This document shows positions 17,095 to 22,995 of a stretch of 22,995 bases of DNA, in pieces. The stretch is taken from positions 1 to 22,995 of the forward strand of contig JAZDOR010000200.1 of assembly GCA_043798435.1 (NCBI GenBank), given 5' to 3'. A program made the translations under genes and the position numbers. Position 1 is the stretch's first letter. Every line of letters starts with the position of its first letter. Below the pieces are notes generated by a model that saw only the letters and a program-made list of their open reading frames with translations, was not told where the DNA came from and ran no database searches. Origin of the DNA: JAGUXG01 sp043798435. Lineage in GTDB: Bacteria; UBA9089; UBA9088; JAGUXG01.

Positions 17095-17763
17095 ATGCAG
17101 AGTGAATTAGCAGAAGTAATTATTATCTATGCCACCAAATCCCACAAAGACTTGAATAATCTATTGTTGGATAAATCTAAAGACCAATTGATTGCGCTTC
17201 TTACCAGTCTTTTGACCATTTATATCAATGACCGCAATTCTTCAACTATCAGGGAATATGTTACCGTATCTATGGCTGGTTATACGCATATTGACAAGAA
17301 AATCGGTTATAATGGATTTAAACAAGGCACTGCAATCGGTGGAAAACCACTCTATTGTGAAGCCAAACCGCAGAATATCAATACAGAAAATAATAAGGTC
17401 ATAAAGCATCCCCGTAAACTCAACGGTGGTGGTAATTTTACGGATTATACCCACAATAGATTACAAAAGGATAAATCGGAAAATCCCAATATGCTGGTAA
17501 GCGGGTTTGTGGACGGCGAACTAATCTATATCCTGGAGTTTCCTTTTAATCATAAGACCTTTGTGGTAAATCTCAATAAGCAACTCAAGAGGCATTTTCC
17601 AGATGGCGATGAATCAGGCAGATTCTTGAGAAGCGCCAACTTTGATTTTAATGATTATTCCGATTGTCCTACCCTAAAAGTAGTTTATTTAAGCAAGGCG
17701 AATTTAGAGAAAACCAAGGATAATTTCAATCATAAGTTCTATGATTTTCTAAAGCAACTCTGA
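17095..17763 (+). CDS. Probable type II restriction endonuclease
   Basis: The 222-aa protein is recognised mainly by context: its TGA overlaps the ATG of a DNA methyltransferase by one base (TGATG), the classic restriction-modification layout. Within it, GYNGFKQGTAIGGKP (71-85) is followed by YCEAKPQN (87-94); E89-x-K91 could be the E-x-K half of a PD-(D/E)xK nuclease site, and GGGNFTDYTH (111-120) may contribute another acidic residue. There is no transmembrane or signal sequence. The ATG at 17095 is chosen over the TTG eight codons upstream because GGAG (17080-17083) lies 11 bases before it and the upstream part is repeat sequence. The target site is unknown. Arrival by horizontal transfer is likely, inferred from gene type. 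Confidence 0.75.
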   Translation: MQSELAEVIIIYATKSHKDLNNLLLDKSKDQLIALLTSLLTIYINDRNSSTIREYVTVSMAGYTHIDKKIGYNGFKQGTAIGGKPLYCEAKPQNINTENNKVIKHPRKLNGGGNFTDYTHNRLQKDKSENPNMLVSGFVDGELIYILEFPFNHKTFVVNLNKQLKRHFPDGDESGRFLRSANFDFNDYSDCPTLKVVYLSKANLEKTKDNFNHKFYDFLKQL

Positions 17764-18668
17764 TGAAACCACTTAACCAAATTATTTTAGGCGATGCACT
17801 GGAGACACTCAAAAAGATAGACGATGATTTTGTAGATGTCGGCGTAACATCGCCGCCTTATAATAAGGGCGAAAAGGATAAAGGTTGGTTGGTTGACAGC
17901 GTTAAATATCATAATGTCTCTGATATTAAAAACGAACAGATATATCAAGAAAATCAAATTGCGGTTTTGAATGAACTCTATCGCATTACCAAACCTGGCG
18001 GTTCGTTTTTCTATAACCATAAAATAAGATGGCATAGAGGCATAATGATTCACCCTTATACCTGGGTTTCACAAAGTAAGTGGCTTGTAAGACAAGAGAT
18101 TATCTGGCACCGTAAGATTGCCGCTAATATTCGGGGCTGGCGATTCTGGCAATTAGAGGAAAGAATCTACTGGCTTTGTAAACCCATCGGAGACAATGCG
18201 ATTGGTAAAGAATTAAAATCAAGGCATGCTTTGTTAGGTTCAGTCTGGGAAATTCGCCCGGAGCAGAACTCTGACCATCCAGCTCCTTTTCCAATTGCCT
18301 TACCAACCAGGTGTATCTATTCTATTTTAGATGACAGAAAAGGCGTTGTGATTGACCCTTATGCTGGTAGTGGCACGACTCTGGTTGCGGCAAAATTATT
18401 AGGCTCGGATTATCTGGGCATAGAACTCAGCCCTTGTTATATTAAAATAGCTGAGAAGAGGCTCAAGGAACCTGAACTGGAAAAGCCAAATATTCTGATG
18501 GAAACCAGTCGGCATATTGTCCGCAAGACTTTCAAAGAAAGGAAAGAAAACAACGAATGTGTTGGTCGTTACCGCAGTGGTGAGACCGGACAGATAAAAT
18601 ATACACCAATCCATTCTGGTCAACTGACACTCTTGGAAGAGATGGAAGATTGTCCTCAGAAAAAATGA
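17763..18668 (+). CDS. DNA methyltransferase, beta class (N4-cytosine or N6-adenine), of a type II R-M system
   Basis: S-adenosylmethionine-dependent amino methyltransferase, 301 aa, that would protect the host DNA from the nuclease encoded just upstream. The catalytic motif IV TSPPYN (29-34) precedes the SAM-binding motif I DPYAGSGTT (198-206), the order defining the beta class. HPAPFPIALP (172-181), just before motif I, is motif X-like. SPPY favours N4-cytosine but DPPY/SPPY is not a strict rule, so the base is left open. The middle part, rich in aromatic residues (RGWRFWQLEERIYW), probably includes the target-recognition region. Its stop overlaps the larB start as ATGA, so the two may be translationally coupled. 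Confidence 0.93.
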   Translation: MKPLNQIILGDALETLKKIDDDFVDVGVTSPPYNKGEKDKGWLVDSVKYHNVSDIKNEQIYQENQIAVLNELYRITKPGGSFFYNHKIRWHRGIMIHPYTWVSQSKWLVRQEIIWHRKIAANIRGWRFWQLEERIYWLCKPIGDNAIGKELKSRHALLGSVWEIRPEQNSDHPAPFPIALPTRCIYSILDDRKGVVIDPYAGSGTTLVAAKLLGSDYLGIELSPCYIKIAEKRLKEPELEKPNILMETSRHIVRKTFKERKENNECVGRYRSGETGQIKYTPIHSGQLTLLEEMEDCPQKK

Positions 18669-19603
18669 TTAAAGAATTGCTTGTAGATGTAGCTAGAGGG
18701 AAGGTATCAGCAGAGGAGGCTTATGATAAGCTCAAGCACCTTCCGTTTGAGGAAATAGGTGGGTTTGCACGGCTTGACCACCATAGGAGGCTCAGGACAG
18801 GCTTTTTTGAGGTAATCTTTGGCCAGGGGAAAAGTATAGAGGCAATAAAAGAGATTACCAAAAGTATTGTAGCTAAAGAAGAAGACCTTCTTATTACAAA
18901 GACAACAGAGGATGTATATCTTGCTATAAAAGCTATAAATGAAGGGATACAATGGCATTCAGGGGCAAGGGCTATCACCCTCAAGCAAAGAACCTTAAAA
19001 CCTGCAGGCAAGTCCATCCTGACAGGTGGAACAGGTGATATACCCATAGCCGAAGAGGCAAAGGTTACCTTGGAGCAGAAAGGCTTAAAATCTGTAGGCA
19101 AGTCCATCCTGACAGGTGGGACAGGTGATATACCCATAGCTGAGGATGCAGGGGTTATCCTCAAACAGATAGAGAGAAAACCTGTAGGCAATGTCCTTAT
19201 CCTGACAGGTGGAACAGGTGATATACCCATAGCTGAGGAGGTAGGGGTTACCTTAGAGATGATGGATATAGAGACAAACAATGCCTATGATGTGGGTGTG
19301 GCTGGAATACACAGGCTCTTTGACCAGAAGGAGAATATAGACAGAGCAGATTGTATCGTGGTAGTAGCCGGGATGGATGGGGCTTTGGCCAGTGTTGTGG
19401 CTGGGTTAGTGGCTGTTCCAGTTGTAGCCGTACCTACATCCATTGGTTATGGGGCAAGTTTTGGCGGCCTGGCTGCACTCCTTTCAATGTTAAACGCTTG
19501 TGCCCCAGGTGTCGCCTGTGTGAATATAGACAATGGATTTGGAGCAGGCTATTTAGCCGGGTTGATAGTAAAAAAGGGGGTAGAGAGCAAGAAGGAAGGA
19601 TGA
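18665..19603 (+). CDS. larB: LarB-like nickel-pincer cofactor biosynthesis protein with triplicated active-site segment
   Basis: LarB carboxylates and hydrolyses nicotinic acid adenine dinucleotide to pyridinium-3,5-biscarboxylate mononucleotide, the first step to the nickel-pincer cofactor of lactate racemase and relatives. Family marks are FARLDHHRRLR (34-44), EVIFGQGKS, the AIR-carboxylase-like motif GTGDIPIAEEA, DVGVAGIHRL, VVAGMDGALASVV, VPTSIGYGASFGG and LNACAPGV with Cys279. The GTGDIPIAEEA segment occurs three times (units 113-142, 143-172, 173-203), where the family has one. The protein is 312 aa; removing two 30-aa units gives 252, the usual size, and moves Cys279 to 219, close to the catalytic cysteine reported in Lactobacillus LarB. 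The ATG at 18665 overlaps the methyltransferase stop; a TTG five codons earlier is possible. No larC, larE or larA is nearby. Confidence 0.92.
   Translation: MIKELLVDVARGKVSAEEAYDKLKHLPFEEIGGFARLDHHRRLRTGFFEVIFGQGKSIEAIKEITKSIVAKEEDLLITKTTEDVYLAIKAINEGIQWHSGARAITLKQRTLKPAGKSILTGGTGDIPIAEEAKVTLEQKGLKSVGKSILTGGTGDIPIAEDAGVILKQIERKPVGNVLILTGGTGDIPIAEEVGVTLEMMDIETNNAYDVGVAGIHRLFDQKENIDRADCIVVVAGMDGALASVVAGLVAVPVVAVPTSIGYGASFGGLAALLSMLNACAPGVACVNIDNGFGAGYLAGLIVKKGVESKKEG
19001..19273 (+). repeat. Three tandem ~90-bp units inside larB
   Basis: Units at 19001-19090, 19091-19180 and 19181-19273; the third carries a 3-base insertion near its start, so the frame is kept. The first 55-60 bases of each are nearly identical, including synonymous positions, and all share ACAGGTGATATACCCATAGC. 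The last ~30 bases diverge. A partial unit end (ATCACCCTCAAGC at 18974) precedes the first unit, as expected from unequal crossing-over within the gene. Confidence 0.9.
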
Positions 19604-19611
19604 GCTTTCTT

Positions 19612-19646
19612 CACTCATCACTCTTCACTCATTACTCATCCCTAAC
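19612..19646. repeat. Period-7 repeat (CACTCAT word) between larB and the response regulator
   Basis: Five heptads in phase: CACTCAT at 19612, CACTCTT at 19619, CACTCAT at 19626, TACTCAT at 19633, and the weaker CCCTAAC at 19640. The gap is only 57 bases, so the repeat fills most of it up to the ribosome-binding site of the next gene. Confidence 0.75.
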
Positions 19647-19660
19647 ATATGGAGGATTAA

Positions 19661-20254
19661 ATGGAAGAAAAAACCAATGTTTTAATTGTAGAGGATGATA
19701 AGGAGCTTGGTGAATTCCTATCTATCTGCTTGAAAGAAAAGGGGTTTTCTGTAGAGATTGTAGAGGACGGTGGTTCTGCACTTTCTCATGTTGAAAAGCA
19801 GCCACCTGACCTTATTCTTCTTGATATTATGATACCTGTCGTAGATGGTTTTGAGGTCTGTTGTGAACTAAAGCAACAAGAGAAGTTTCAGAATATACCT
19901 ATAATTATTATAACCGCAAGGAGCGACCAGGATTCAATGGCAGCAGGGTTTGAGAGCGGCGTGGACGATTATCTGGTAAAACCCTTTGATGCTTACGAAC
20001 TAATTCTTAAGATGGAGAAGGCTCTCAAGGTGAAGTCCTTGATAGATGAGCTTAGAAAAAATCTATCTAATATGAGTTCTGAAACTTGTCCGTCAATCTC
20101 CACTATCAAAGAAGAGGCAGAACTCTTGTTAAATGGAAAATATGGTGATCTCTCAGAAGAGCAAAAGAAGAAAGTAGGGTTGATTGAGGATAGAAGCCTA
20201 AAATTGCTTGAAATGATAAAAAACCTTTCCGAGATTTTTCTTGTAAAATTTTAA
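19661..20254 (+). CDS. Response regulator: REC domain fused to a histidine-kinase dimerisation-like domain without the phospho-histidine
   Basis: The N-terminal receiver domain (about 5-125) is intact: acidic D12/D13 (VEDD), phospho-acceptor Asp55 (LLDIMIP), Thr85 and Lys107 (VKPFD). There is no DNA-binding output domain. Residues about 137-194 resemble the two-helix HisKA (DHp) domain: STIKEEAELLLNG, YGDLSEEQKKK, and LIEDRSLKLLEMIKNLSEI match the usual order of that fold. The place of the phosphorylated histidine (SHELRTPL in kinases) reads SSETCPSI, with Ser140 at the His position, and no HATPase domain follows before the stop. It may signal by protein contact or dimerisation. The start is supported by GGAGG (19651-19655). 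The partner kinase is not in the window. Confidence 0.9.
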   Translation: MEEKTNVLIVEDDKELGEFLSICLKEKGFSVEIVEDGGSALSHVEKQPPDLILLDIMIPVVDGFEVCCELKQQEKFQNIPIIIITARSDQDSMAAGFESGVDDYLVKPFDAYELILKMEKALKVKSLIDELRKNLSNMSSETCPSISTIKEEAELLLNGKYGDLSEEQKKKVGLIEDRSLKLLEMIKNLSEIFLVKF

Positions 20255-20269
20255 GAGGATAATTATACT
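20241..20269 (+). promoter_or_regulatory. Putative promoter of secF, leaderless arrangement
   Basis: TTGTAA (20241-20246) and TATACT (20264-20269) are spaced by 17 bases. The -35 lies in the last codons of the response regulator gene. The -10 ends 7 bases before the secF ATG, the same distance as at ftsH. The only purine-rich stretch (AGAGGA, 20254-20259) is too far from the ATG (17 bases) to serve as a normal ribosome site. Confidence 0.5.
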
Positions 20270-20276
20270 TTAGACG

Positions 20277-21158
20277 ATGAAGATTCCACAGATTGACTTT
20301 ATAGGCAGAAGGAGACCTTGTCTTATTGTCTCTGGTTTGCTTATGGTGGTAGGACTGGTTGTCTTTCTTTTCTTTCCAGAAGGCAGGAAATACGGGCTTG
20401 ACTTTTCAGGCGGAACAATGCTTGAGATCAAATTTGAAAGACCAATAGGGACAAAAGAGCTTGAGGATATAAGGAAAGGGCTTGAAAACAAAGGAATCAA
20501 GGCATCTCTTCAGCAGATTGGAAAAGGTGATGAGATCATTATCAAACTTAAAGGCATACAGGACGAAAAGACATCTGGCGTGATAAAGAAGGTATTGGAA
20601 GAAAAAGAGAAAAATTTCTCCTGGTCAAGCACTTATGTGGGGCCATCTGTAAGCAAAAATCTTAAATCATCAGCTCTAAAGTCCATTCTACTTGGATGGC
20701 TCTGTATGCTCATTTACATAGCCATCAGGTTTGAGTTTCGCTGGGCGGTGGCTTCAATCATTGCTATAATCCATGATGTGCTTATAACATTAGGCATCTA
20801 TTTACTTACGGGAAAAGAGTTTAATACACCAACTGTGGCGGCATTCCTCACCCTCATAGGCTTTTCTATAAACGATACAATCGTCGTCTTTGATAGAATC
20901 AGGGAGAACCTGAAGCTCACCCGGAAAGAGGATTATGGTGTGGTCATCAATAATAGTATCAACCAGACATTAGCCAGGACAATTATCACCAGTCTTACCG
21001 TATTATTTACTGCTGGAGCGCTTTATATATTTGGAGGAGGGGATGTGGCTGACTTTGCCTTTGTGATGACCTTTGGAGTCTTCATTGGCACATACTCCTC
21101 AGTCTTTGTGGCCAGCCCAATTATTTATGAGTGGCATGTGAGAAGTAAAGTCAAGTAG
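20277..21158 (+). CDS. secF: Protein translocase subunit SecF
   Basis: SecF works with SecD and YajC in the SecDF complex, which uses the proton gradient to pull exported proteins out of the SecYEG channel. The 293-aa protein has a first transmembrane helix (about 15-34), GLDFSGGT (40-47), a periplasmic domain, the conserved VGPSVSKNL (121-129), and five further helices from about 135. The family signature GFSINDTIVVFDRIREN (195-211) is intact. Length is normal. In most genomes secD lies directly upstream; here a response regulator does, so secD must be elsewhere or be absent. Translation may begin on a leaderless message (see promoter). Confidence 0.97.
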   Translation: MKIPQIDFIGRRRPCLIVSGLLMVVGLVVFLFFPEGRKYGLDFSGGTMLEIKFERPIGTKELEDIRKGLENKGIKASLQQIGKGDEIIIKLKGIQDEKTSGVIKKVLEEKEKNFSWSSTYVGPSVSKNLKSSALKSILLGWLCMLIYIAIRFEFRWAVASIIAIIHDVLITLGIYLLTGKEFNTPTVAAFLTLIGFSINDTIVVFDRIRENLKLTRKEDYGVVINNSINQTLARTIITSLTVLFTAGALYIFGGGDVADFAFVMTFGVFIGTYSSVFVASPIIYEWHVRSKVK

Positions 21159-21186
21159 TAGGCAGTAAGCAGTCGGCAGGAGGCAG
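21159..21186. repeat. Period-7 repeat (TAGGCAG word) after secF
   Basis: Four heptads in phase directly after the secF stop: TAGGCAG (21159), TAAGCAG (21166), TCGGCAG (21173), GAGGCAG (21180). The final three bases GCAG of each word are invariant with the preceding position variable. Confidence 0.75.
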
Positions 21187-21202
21187 CAAAATAACAAATT
21201 TC

Positions 21203-21229
21203 TTGACATAAAAAGAGTTTGTATAATAT
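21203..21229 (+). promoter_or_regulatory. Putative promoter of the coiled-coil gene with unusual spacing
   Basis: A perfect TTGACA (21203-21208) and a perfect TATAAT (21222-21227) are only 13 bases apart, too close for a standard sigma-70 promoter. TAATAT (21224-21229) gives a 15-base spacer and a weaker TATTTT gives 18. The strong hexamers upstream of a highly expressed-type gene still suggest a promoter here, but the exact -10 is uncertain. Confidence 0.45.
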
Positions 21230-21273
21230 TTTTATATGATATAAAGAAGAAAATTTACCAAAGGAGGAGAGGA

Positions 21274-22350
21274 ATGAAAAAGATTATTGTAGTAATGGGG
21301 ATATTGATGGTTTCGATAGCTTCAGCAGAGGGGAAAGGGGCATCGCAGGTATCAAAAGAGAAGCCAATAGCGTCACAGCCACCAGTAGAAAGGGTAGGAA
21401 CTTCAGGTGTCTCTATGATTAACACCCTGGAGATACTTCAGAAAAAGGTGGAGGCTGCTTGGGCCTCTGAGGCTAAAGCTGTAGCAGTAGCAGAAGAAGC
21501 AAAGATTGCTGAAGCTGAAATGATAGCTGATGCTTTAGCGTCAGAACAGGCGCTCAAAGAAGCAGAGTCATTAGCCAGGGTTACTGGGGCTGAAAGAAAG
21601 TATGCTGAGCTAAAAGCAATGTCTGCTGAGGCTGCGGCAAAAATGGCTGTGGCTTCTGCAGAATCAGCCAGGGCTGCCGAGAAAGCAGCTTATGCTATCC
21701 TTGATGATGCCAAGGCTTTAGAGGCACAGATTAGAGCTGATGTAGAGGTAAGAAAGGAAGAACTTGCTTTTGCCAAGATAAAGAGGGATGAGTATATAAA
21801 GATAGCCAATGAGCTTTATGGACTTGGTCACAAAGCATTAGCTGCTGGAAACTCTGCTTTAGCTATAGAGTATGGAAAGAAAGTGAGTCAGAATATGGTT
21901 CTGGCAAACGAAGCAGAAAAGGATGTCCAGAATAAAGAGATAGCCCTTCAGCAGATGGATAGAAGGCTTAAGGCACAGATTGACAATACTCAGGCAAACC
22001 TTGAAAGGGCTAAGGCCATTGTTTCTATGGCTAAAGAGGCTGAAAGCCGGGCAATTATGGAGGCGGATGCGGCAAAAGCTGCTGCACAGAAGGCTCAAAT
22101 ATCCCTTGAAGCGAGCAAGCAGACAGAGTTAAAGGTAAAGGCTCAGGCAGAATCAGCCAAAGAGGCCTTCAACTGGGTAAAAGCAAAGCACGAGGTTGCC
22201 AAGCAGGCTCAAGCAAAGGCAATAGCTGAAGTAGAAGTAGCCAGGTTGACAGAGGAAGCGGCAAGGGTTGCGGCAAAATATGCTGAAGAAGAGAAAAAGA
22301 GAGCAGAAGAGATTTTAAGAGATGCAGAAAAAGCGATAAAGGGATATTAA
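21274..22350 (+). CDS. Exported alanine-rich coiled-coil protein
   Basis: The 358-aa protein has a clean signal peptide (MKK, a hydrophobic run, and a likely cut after SIASA near residue 18). A short Ser/Pro-rich linker leads into a long helix-forming region from about 48 to 356, very rich in Ala, Glu, Lys and Gln with few breaks; the segment IANELYGLGHKALAAGNSALAIEYGKK (about 177-203) resembles a TPR-like helical hairpin. Acidic and basic residues alternate in a coiled-coil fashion, as in TolA or other periplasmic spacer proteins. It ends in EKAIKGY with no sorting signal. The start is firmly supported by AAGGAGG (21261-21267). A structural role in the periplasm or envelope is likely; no specific family recognised. 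Confidence 0.85.
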   Translation: MKKIIVVMGILMVSIASAEGKGASQVSKEKPIASQPPVERVGTSGVSMINTLEILQKKVEAAWASEAKAVAVAEEAKIAEAEMIADALASEQALKEAESLARVTGAERKYAELKAMSAEAAAKMAVASAESARAAEKAAYAILDDAKALEAQIRADVEVRKEELAFAKIKRDEYIKIANELYGLGHKALAAGNSALAIEYGKKVSQNMVLANEAEKDVQNKEIALQQMDRRLKAQIDNTQANLERAKAIVSMAKEAESRAIMEADAAKAAAQKAQISLEASKQTELKVKAQAESAKEAFNWVKAKHEVAKQAQAKAIAEVEVARLTEEAARVAAKYAEEEKKRAEEILRDAEKAIKGY

Positions 22351-22427
22351 GAACCTATCCGAAAAACCCATAAACCGAAGAACTAAAACTGATAAGATGC
22401 AAAAATATTAGTTTTGAGGGTAGTGCA

Positions 22428-22800
22428 TTATTCCATTTGAATTTGTGGGTAGAATCGTTTAAGTTTAATGCGTGCATCTTCGGTTGTACAGCACTTACTA
22501 TCCAAAGGTTCTCATAGAACAGATAGATTGGACGAGGCAAGGACGATCTATGTAGTATTTCAGTGCTTTTTCCAAATGATCATTTAATTTGTCATGATCC
22601 TCTGTCCAAAACCAACTAAAGAACCCACGCTTTATTACCAACCATAACTCTTCAATTGGATTTAGATCTGGTGAATAAGTTGGTAGATACCATGGCTCTA
22701 AAACTCCGAAAATTCAATCTCTGAACCTTGTGCTAACTTGCATTGTCTACTATCAACTGGACTTTGGCAAATTTGCAAAACTTTTTAAGGTAAATGGATA
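22428..22800 (-). pseudogene. Decayed IS630-family transposase remnant
   Basis: On the minus strand, 22500-22710 reads YLPTYSPDLNPIEELW then IKRGFFSWF, the C-terminal DDE signature of IS630/Tc1-like transposases, with the last catalytic Glu in NPIEE; that frame stops at 22498-22500. Upstream, 22720-22800 in another frame reads VQLIVDNAS, holding the second catalytic Asp, but a TAG interrupts the usual DNASxH and a frameshift joins the pieces. Past the stop, 22428-22496 in a third frame reads TTEDARIKLKRFYP, possibly the displaced tail. Stops and shifts make this non-functional. The stretch 22351-22427 holds no gene that I can see. Confidence 0.8.
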
Positions 22801-22822
22801 AAATGCCGATATATAGAATAGG

Positions 22823-22995
22823 ATGGCACAAATTCCTATTCTTTTAATTCCAGAGGATTACATAAATTATGTGAGAATTATAATGGGGTTCTTAAAAAAC
22901 CTTTAGGTCATAAAATTTCGAACGGTTTATTACTGGCATCATTATCAATCTTTTTCTAGATATTAGGATGGTTAGTAATAGACGATACCGGAAAA
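22823..22995 (+). pseudogene. Fragment of a second transposase (IS701/IS4-like), frame-broken and cut by the window end
   Basis: An ATG at 22823 opens MAQIPILLIPEDYINYV, like the N-terminus of IS701-type or related DDE transposases, and stops at 22904. A -1 shift at A_AAA_AAC (22894-22900) continues as KKPLGHKISNGLLLASLSIFF to a TAG at 22957-22959, after which the same frame reads ILGWLVIDDT, resembling the first-Asp motif (IDDT) of those enzymes. The distance from start to IDDT is too short, so an internal deletion is likely. Family assignment is tentative. Confidence 0.5.

Noticed and set aside
18721..19281. Long minus-strand open frame (186 codons) opposite larB
   Set aside because: It is the mirror of the three larB repeats and has no ribosome site; the repeated codons keep the opposite frame open.
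22386..22417. Terminator after the coiled-coil gene (AAAACT ... AGTTTT)
   Set aside because: The stem is only 6 A/T-rich pairs with a large loop and no T-tract; too weak to support.
22355..22540. A 61-codon minus-strand gene
   Set aside because: It overlaps the transposase remnant in a third frame and has no ribosome site or recognisable pattern.

Overview
The window looks like a chromosomal segment of an uncultivated, diderm, candidate-phylum-type bacterium. The signs are a moderately AT-rich composition, a very large secreted protein of DUF11 and FG-GAP/VCBS modules with a C-terminal module resembling FlgD or type IX sorting domains, type IV pilus ATPases, and intergenic DNA filled with short-period degenerate repeats. 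Genomes binned as Omnitrophota, Desantisbacteria or WOR-3 have this general look. That is an impression only: no marker in the window fixes the phylum.

Layout. (1) 1-5564, plus strand: the 3' part of a giant modular surface or secreted protein, open at the window edge. (2) 5565-5697: a long GCAAAG-type hairpin between convergent genes. (3) 5698-14968, minus strand, a co-directional block that in transcription order runs: exported LysM-FecR protein, dprA, a small BON-like protein, a pilB-type ATPase, pilT, a class I aminotransferase, and thrS. It is headed by a strong TTGACA-18-TATAAT promoter. DprA plus pilus extension and retraction ATPases suggests DNA uptake, twitching or adhesion. (4) 15181-16998, plus strand: ftsH, divergent from that block. 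(5) 17095-18668: a probable type II restriction-modification pair. (6) 18665-19603: larB (nickel-pincer cofactor synthesis), overlapping the methyltransferase stop as ATGA and carrying a tandem triplication of its DIP motif segment. (7) 19661-21158: an atypical response regulator, then secF without secD. (8) 21274-22350: an exported alanine-rich coiled-coil protein. (9) 22351-22995: decayed transposase remnants on both strands.

Three patterns cut across the genes. Five intergenic gaps each contain a degenerate repeat of period 7, with a different seven-base word in each gap; two of them also form inverted repeats, and a further GCAAAG-type repeat brackets thrS. Start regions fall into two classes: several genes have clear Shine-Dalgarno sequences, while ftsH, secF, thrS and the small BON-like gene lack one and instead have a -10-like box 5-7 bases before the start codon, as expected for leaderless mRNAs. 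Finally, larB has two extra 90-bp units, which account exactly for its excess length over the family.

All calls are from reading the sequence. No database search or structure prediction was run, and family assignments rest on remembered motifs.
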